A DNA stretch of 64,000 nucleotides from Ochotona curzoniae (lineage: Eukaryota > Chordata > Mammalia > Lagomorpha > Ochotonidae). Positions 33,407 to 64,000 of this stretch are shown here, one piece after another. Location: positions 15,069,001 through 15,133,000 of the forward strand of contig NW_024466512.1 of the NCBI RefSeq assembly GCF_017591425.1, read 5' to 3'. Below the pieces are notes generated by a model, which saw nothing but the letters and a program-made list of their open reading frames with translations, was not told the DNA's origin and did no database searches. A program made the position numbers and the translations under genes. Positions within the stretch are counted from its first letter, which is position 1; the number at the start of each line of letters is the position of its first letter.

Positions 33407-34596
33407 CAGACATGGACAAGGCACTCTGGAAGTGTGTCCATAAGAGGAAGGAAAGCTGAGGGGCCGGGAAGGATCTCTTGGACAAGACGCTCCTGTGGCT
33501 TCCTGAAGTTCCTCAGCGCTTTAGCCTCAAGACACTCCCAAGTCAGAACGGACACCACAGTGCTCACTGATCTGCTTGTACCTGGGAGCCCACCACAAGG
33601 CCAGGTTCAGTGCCAGAATTCATGTCTGTACAGAAGTGGCAGCATGGGGCACATCAGCCCCAGTGTGAGCCCAGCTAAGGCACAGAGGCAGGACTGAGGG
33701 CATACTGGAGGAACGAACCCTTTATCCTTCAACAGTAACAAAATAATAACAATAAAAATAAAACTAATTTCAAAATAAGTTGGACCAATCATAACAGAGG
33801 TTAATAGTGTTTTCTTGAAGGCTACAGGCTACATTATTTTTTTCCTAATAAAACCAACCAGCAAGGACCCTCATTATGCTGAAAAAAATGAGACTGATCT
33901 ACAGTCTTCTTGGGGAGATGACTTACAAATGGTAAACTGAAAGGCAATAGAACAGGTGAAATGGGTATTAGTGTGTCGGAAGTAGCAGAGAAGGAAAAGG
34001 GAGGCCACCTCTCCTTGGTCTGAAAGAAGGCACAGCAGGAACAGACAAATGAAGCCAGGCAAGAGCCTGCTCTGGTGAGGACAAGTGGGGCTGTTGCAAG
34101 AGGGACTGCCATTTTCACAAGATCCAGTTAAGCATCTGCTGTGTGGCTTTCGGAACAGCAGTCCAACCTGTTGGAAGCATCAGAACTTTGCCAAAAACAC
34201 CTGATTTATTACTGAACTGTAAGCAGTTGACACTTAGCTCATAAACTTCTGCAATAGAGAAACTGCAAGAATATCACACCATGACCTTCAAATTGCTCCA
34301 GAAACTCAACCAATGAGGCTTTTGAAAACTTAGATAAAAAAAAAAAAAAAAAAAAAAACGAGATTGGAGTGTGTCACGGGCCCCCTCTAGTGGTTCTTGG
34401 GAAACATAAATAATGTGGGATTCAGGATACTTGGGTGCCACTTACAGCCATAATTTCTACTTCTGAAGTGGCAAGGTGGATTTTCAGGCTTGAGAAATGT
34501 TTCTGAGCAAATGCCTCTACACACACCTTTGCTCTGAATTACTGGTCGCCAATGACAAAGCCCTACACCATTTCCTTTCATGTTACGTGTACCAGA

Positions 34597-34712
34597 GGGT
34601 CTTTAAAACCTCACGGAAAATGTAAATTCTGAAAAAACTTATGCATGGGTTTCAAAATTATTAAAATAAGTTTATTTTTTGATCCTATTTTCCACAAACT
34701 TCTCTAAGTACC
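34597..34712. mobile_element. Mariner-type MITE, palindromic ends
   Basis: The 5' end 'ggtctttaaaacctcacgga' and the reverse complement of the 3' end ('ggtacttagagaagtttgtg') align as terminal inverted repeats. The centre has 'atgcatgggtttcaaaatta' and 'aataagtttattttttgatc'. About 116 bp, no coding capacity. Confidence 0.6.
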
Positions 34713-35334
34713 ATCACATTTACTGGCTGAATTTACAAGGCTACCACTGACACACTGCACACATCTGAGTTCATGTTTGGTAGTGAACATGCCACCAAAC
34801 GGAACCATACCTACAGAACCCACAAAAGGTAACACTGAAGTGCTGATGTCTCTTTGCAATAGACTTCTACCAACCCATGTGATGACTGGAGAGAGTAAAT
34901 ATATCCAGGCTGTCCTTGCAAACCTAATCTCTGTGTCGCCTCAGGTCCCTGTGCAATCACTGGCTGCCACAAGGGCTCTTACACCCAGGAGACTCTCTGT
35001 CTCTAGGAAGGGGCAACTGAGAGCCACATGGTGGCAGATTTATGGAACAGCACTGGCATTTGTATGCACAAGATTGGCAGCCAGGAGAAATCCATTCCCC
35101 CTAGAACACGGAGACCAGCGATCGGTATTCCTAAATAGGTAAGGTCCCAGGAAAATGGGAGCGCTGGGAAAGGAAATGGCAAAGACGATGAGACGCTGAC
35201 ACATGTGCCCTTGACACCTGTCTCCACGTTCAGTGGAGGACCATTCAGTGAGGCAGGTATGTGACAACAACCCCGTTTTCCCAGTGAACTTGGGAGAAAC
35301 AAAGAACAAAGGCAACTGGAAAGTGTTCTCCACT
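34713..35334. other. Unique intergenic DNA
   Basis: No recognisable gene or repeat. The longest frame (about 120 codons) has no recognisable product. Confidence 0.45.
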
Positions 35335-35460
35335 GCAAGTTCTGGCTCTGGCCTTGTCAGTCACCAAAACTGTGTTCTTTCTTGGGTCACTTACTGAATC
35401 TGAATTTGCTCACCTGTAAATTAAAAGATGAAACTGAAAAAAGGTTTGTATCTCTGGATC
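35335..35460 (+). repeat. MIR element
   Basis: 'tcttgggtcacttactgaat', 'tttgctcacctgtaaattaa' match the 'gcaagttacttaacctctc' and 'cctcatctgtaaaatgggg' blocks. Confidence 0.6.
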
Positions 35461-36310
35461 TAAATATATCCAAACTGCAATGCCCCGATATTTTTAGCTT
35501 AGCCAAAGTGCAGACAAGAAAGCCGTGTTGAAGGGGAACTTTGTAAAATCAGAGCTCTGGCCAAAACAACACTCCATTGAGATTGTTAACTCAATCAGCT
35601 CGCTTTTCAAAAAGGCTTACTTACTGTGACCAAAGGCACCGCTTTACCCCTCCTGAGATGAAAGGTCTGTCTCGCACAAGTAGAAGAAAACTAACAGCGA
35701 GTGCATCACTACTGGTCTTCACCCTACAGTAGAGAACAGTTCAAGCCATTCACAAACAATTTACAAATAAAAAAGGATGACATCTCCAAGTACAAGAAAG
35801 AAAAACTCTTAACTGTTAGATAGGTTAACTGTTTATCACCATTTTTAACTGTGATCATGCGCAGCTGAGCTCCATGTGCTCTTCCCCTGCTTAACACGCC
35901 AGGTGCAGCATTGATGTGCAAACCTGGATTATTTCCTAGTGTCCAGGGTGAGATCTGTCACATAAAAGGTGAAGAAGGCTTTGTGACAAATCCTAGGACA
36001 GCAAATATTCCCTCCAAGTCTCACTGTAACAGGATCCCAAGCCCTGGGAGAGTATCTGCTGGGTGATGGCGGCATCCTAATGCTGCTCTCTTCCCAAACA
36101 CCAGCATCTTCCTTGCAGTCTTAGCTAGAGCACAGCTTATAGTTCATTTAAGATGTTTGGGACCAGAAAGTATTTTGGATTTGGGAAATTTTCAGTTTGG
36201 AATATTTACAGACATTCCGGGAAGAGCATCCCTAATCTGAGAATCCAAAGTGTTCCAAATGCCAAAGCATTTGGAGTGTCATATTTGTCTTTTTTAAAAG
36301 GTTTCTGATT
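35461..36310. other. Intergenic DNA, one ancient repeat at 36150-36280
   Basis: 'gtttgggaccagaaagtatt', 'gaagagcatccctaatctga' and 'agaatccaaagtgttccaaa' resemble an old mammalian DNA-transposon-like repeat whose name I cannot recall with certainty. The rest is unique. Confidence 0.4.
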
Positions 36311-36311
36311 T

Positions 36312-36581
36312 GGAGTTGATATTTGGTACCGGGGGGTTAAGACCCTGCTTGGAACTCCTTGTACCCCATACTAGGATTGCAGCTGGAGTCCTGGCCACTG
36401 GGCTTCTAACTGAGCTTTCCACAAACGCACCTGGGAAGGCAGCAGAAGATGGTCCAAGTGCTCGGGCCCCTGCTTCCCATGTGGGAGATCCTGGGCAGTT
36501 CCCGGCTCCTGACCTCAGCCTGGCTCAGAGCTAGCTGTTGCCACCATCGGGAGAAGTATATCAGCAGATTAAAAGATCTCT
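36312..36581 (+). repeat. C-SINE, old copy
   Basis: 'caccccggggggttaag'-like head, 'ctgggaaggcagcagaagat', 'ggtccaagtgctcgggcccc', 'cccatgtgggagatcctggg'. Confidence 0.75.
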
Positions 36582-36582
36582 T

Positions 36583-36753
36583 GGGACCCTGGCATAGCAA
36601 ATAAGGCTGCTCACCTGCAAGGCCATCATCCCACGTGGTAAATTCATGCCCCAGCTGTTCCTTTTCTGCTTTGCCTCTCTGCTAGTAATCTGGGAAAAGC
36701 TGCAGAAAATGGCGCACATGCTTGGGCCCTGCCACCCATCTGGGAAACTTGGA
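36583..36753 (+). repeat. C-SINE, 5' half
   Basis: 'ctggcatagcaaataaggct', 'ccacgtggtaaattcatgcc', 'cttgggccctgccacccatc', then a direct switch to an inverted copy. Confidence 0.7.
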
Positions 36754-37000
36754 AGGAGAGACAGAGCTCTCCCATGCACTACTTCACTCCTCGAATGGCT
36801 GCAATTGCCAGAGGTGGACCGATCCGAAGTTGGGAGCCAAGAGTCTCCTCTGGGTCTCCCATGTGGGTGCAGGGGCCCAAGGACCTAATTTATCCTTGCC
36901 TTCCTAGAAACATTAGCAGGGAGCTAGATTGGAAGCTGAGCAGCTGCTTGCACCATAGGCAGAGGCCTAGTCCACTATGCCATGATGCTAGTCCCTCAAG
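36754..37000 (-). repeat. C-SINE
   Basis: 'gagagacagagctctcccat', 'ctcgaatggctgcaattgcc', 'tcccatgtgggtgcaggggc', head 'ccactatgccatgatgctag'. Confidence 0.8.
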
Positions 37001-37049
37001 TAAATCTTCACTAGAAAAAATTCTCTGATGCTCTTTCAAATCAATCTTT

Positions 37050-37195
37050 TTTTCTTTTTTAAGATTTATTTTTATTGGGAATGCGGATATACAGAGAGGA
37101 GAGACAGAGAGGAAGATCTTCCATCCAATGCCCTTCACTCTCCAAGTGACCGCTATGGCAGTGCTGCGCTGATCAGAAGCCATGCTGCCAGGCCC
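37050..37195 (-). repeat. 146-bp C-SINE with internal deletion, 14-bp duplication
   Basis: Tail-side sequence is nearly intact ('aagatttatttttattggga', 'agatcttccatccaatgccc'). After 'gctgatcagaagcca' it jumps to the last bases of the head ('tgctgccaggccc'). About 200 bp, including boxes A and B, are absent. TCAAATCAATCTTT flanks it at 37036-37049 and 37196-37209. Confidence 0.9.
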
Positions 37196-37209
37196 TCAAA
37201 TCAATCTTT

Positions 37210-37695
37210 GAAAGAAAGATAATTTGTGCTGTAGATTTAACTGCAGCAACGTCATGATACTTCATACTTTACTTCTTGGGTGTTACTTGCCGCTACAGTA
37301 TTACCGGACAAGCCCCAGTTGAGGGATCTTCCACCAAATATCCAAAGAAAATTCTCCATGGTATGCAAACAAGCCTGAGAAACTGTGAGAGATCTGAGGA
37401 AAATGACAACTAGACATAGTTGTCCTCTGCAGGATCCAAAAAGGCTAAAAGGTCCAGTGACAACACTAGTGAGATCTCAATGCTCTTGTGGTCTTCTCAC
37501 TTTGAGTATTATGATCGGTGACAGTTAAGCCTATGAATACAGAGTGAATTAACATTGCGCCTGTGCAGACAGTGCTGAAGGGAGGGAACAGTAAGTACGG
37601 GGAAGAGCAGGAAGCGAAGGAGTGTGGCTGTCCTCGTGCAACTGTACCCATGGAATGCACAAAACCTATCCTTTCAACCAAAAAGTTAAAAATAA
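37210..37695. other. Unique intergenic DNA
   Basis: No gene or repeat recognised; the 3' end may belong to the L1 that follows. Confidence 0.4.
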
Positions 37696-38665
37696 TTTTA
37701 AAAAAGTGACAAATGACAAACACAACAAACAATGCTTAACATCATTAGTCACAGGACAATGCAAATTAAAGCTACACTGAGATACCACTGATGAGAATGC
37801 ACTACTTTCATGCACTACTTAGGGGAATGTAAAATGCCTCTTTTGGGGAAGCTGGACAGACAATTTCTCAAAACATTAGAACAGAATAGCCATATGACCC
37901 AATAATTCCTTTCCTTATTTATATACCCAAAAGGAAAACATTTTTCCACACCAAGAAATTGCTTCAGAGCTGTTCTTAGCAGCAGTGTTTATAACACCAA
38001 ACAGTGGGAACAGCCAAACGTTCAAGTGAAGACAAAAAAAAACCTGCATGGTTTATAACCACATGATGGGATATACTATTTAGCAAAAGCAGAAGTACTG
38101 ACATATACTACAATATAAATAAAACTGAAAAACACTGAAGAGGCCAGCCACAAAAGGCCACATTTACATGAAACGCCCAGAACATGAGACATAGCAGGCT
38201 TGCTGGCTGCTCAAGGGAACTTGAATAAGTAGCTGCTAAACAGATGCAGGATTTCCTCAGGCAGTAATGAAAATGCTCTAACATAGACTGTAAAAACTGC
38301 CACACAATGGTGTGAATATATATAAGAAAGCTGGATTGAATAAGAGCACAGGCTGGTGCTGGGTAGGTAGCCTAGTGGCTAAAGTACTTGCCTTGCATGT
38401 ATCAGACCCCATATGAGGAGACCTGGAAGAAGCTCCTGGCTCCTGGCTTTGGATCAGCTCAGCTCCAGTCACTGCGGCCACTTGGGGAGGGAGTGAACCA
38501 GCAGATGGAAGATTTTACTCTCTTGTCTTTACGTATCTCTGTAAATCTGACTTTCCAATAAAAATAAATAAGAAATAAAATCTTTAAAGAAAAAAAAGTA
38601 CAGGCTGGTGAATTTTATAGTGTAAATTATCTGTCAATAAAACCATCTTAAAAACATAATAAACT
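37696..38665 (+). mobile_element. Ancient L1 3' part split by a C-SINE
   Basis: 'taacatcattagtcacagga', 'aatgcaaattaaagctacac', 'atatgacccaataattcctt', 'atatacccaaaaggaaaaca' and 'cagtgtttataacaccaaac' are L1 ORF2/3'UTR blocks. The end 'tggtgaattttatagtgtaa' resumes at 38611 after the SINE. Confidence 0.8.
38359..38599 (+). repeat. C-SINE with internal deletion, 11-bp duplication
   Basis: The head 'ggtagcctagtggctaaagt' runs to 'accccatatg', then jumps straight to 'aggagacctggaagaagctc'. The second-box and middle region (about 100 bp) is missing. ACAGGCTGGTG flanks it at 38348-38358 and 38600-38610. Confidence 0.92.
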
Positions 38666-39184
38666 CTCAAAGACTTAATCTAAAAACATAATTAAGTGTG
38701 AAAGACTAAACCTGGAATGTGTAGTGGAAACCCAACTTTTCAAAGTCTAAAACTACTTCTCCAGGAAGACAAGGACACTACAGGGTATATGCAATATTGT
38801 AGTATTAGCGTTCTCATTTCACTTGAAACTATCTTCACAAACACATAAATTCGAACTGTCCAGTTAAATTAGAAAGTTTAAGAACTGCTATCTTAAACCA
38901 AGGGCTCTAATCCTCCGTTGACTCATGATGGGAAAGCTGCCTTGGCAGCCCTGTCCCTGGGGTTCTCGACTGGACCTCGAGAACATCGGGCAAGCCTCAG
39001 CAGCACCTTTTAGAAGCTTCCCAGATTCAAGCAGGCAACCCAAATTCAGAGTCACTAAGGTAGTAAACACAAAACTACATTTTTATATTTCTTTTAGATG
39101 AAAGTAACCCTCTCTTAGGCAAAATAAAGACATTTAGGAAAAGTTTTTTCTAGTCAATACAATGAAAAGCAACGTAAAACACTA
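38666..39184. other. Unique DNA between L1 and the SMC3 3' end
   Basis: No gene recognised. It may contain downstream termination signals for SMC3, but nothing specific is visible. Confidence 0.4.

Positions 39185-64000
<24,816 letters not shown>

Larger units (their letters stand above)
32170..34590. other. Unique intergenic DNA with G-run and short duplication
   Basis: No gene recognised. Holds a 31-bp duplication (33108-33163), a G-rich run (33387-33406) and a poly(A) run (34336-34359). Confidence 0.45.

Noticed and set aside
1..39000. RBM20 5' exons
   Set aside because: Expected on this side from human gene order, but no frame resembles its Gln/Pro-rich N-terminus or its RRM and zinc-finger exons.

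Overview
This is a mammalian nuclear segment, almost certainly from a lagomorph; the SINE type fits a pika (Ochotona) better than a rabbit. Two observations support this. First, the only protein-coding gene is spread over 24 short exons with spliceosomal borders and has vertebrate SMC3 structure. Second, the window carries roughly sixty copies of the lagomorph tRNA-derived C-SINE, in all ages and both orientations. The youngest copies end in a ccaataaaaataaataaat-type tail.

Right part (about 39.2-64.0 kb, minus strand): SMC3, the cohesin core ATPase. Exons 6 to 29, by the 29-exon human numbering, are all present. Joined across in-frame splice sites they give 1127 codons plus stop. Added to the 90 residues missing upstream, this reproduces the 1217-residue length of human SMC3 exactly. 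The segment starts at the residues just before the acetylated lysine pair K105/K106. It then runs through the first coiled coil, the hinge, the returning coiled coil and the C-terminal ATPase head with signature motif and Walker B. Exons 1-5, with Walker A and the promoter, lie beyond base 64000. One intron uses a GC donor and another has overlapping donors 4 nt apart.

Left part (1-39.2 kb): intergenic DNA downstream of SMC3. I recognise no protein-coding gene; in human the next gene on this side is RBM20, and none of it is seen here. It holds C-SINEs, ancient MIR elements, several L1 fragments, two LTR-like units, a probable hAT-type element, a mariner-type MITE, a retroposed U6 snRNA copy and several short tandem duplications.

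The most informative structures are nested insertions with readable target-site duplications. At 20.3-21.5 kb an old C-SINE is split by a solo LTR (6-bp duplication), and that LTR is itself split by a 5'-truncated L1 (15-bp duplication). Similar nests occur at 9.7, 13.5, 21.7, 26.6, 38.3 and 56.0 kb. Three L1 3' ends carry a guanine-rich tract next to the tail. I found no convincing new biological system; the gene is ordinary and very strongly conserved.
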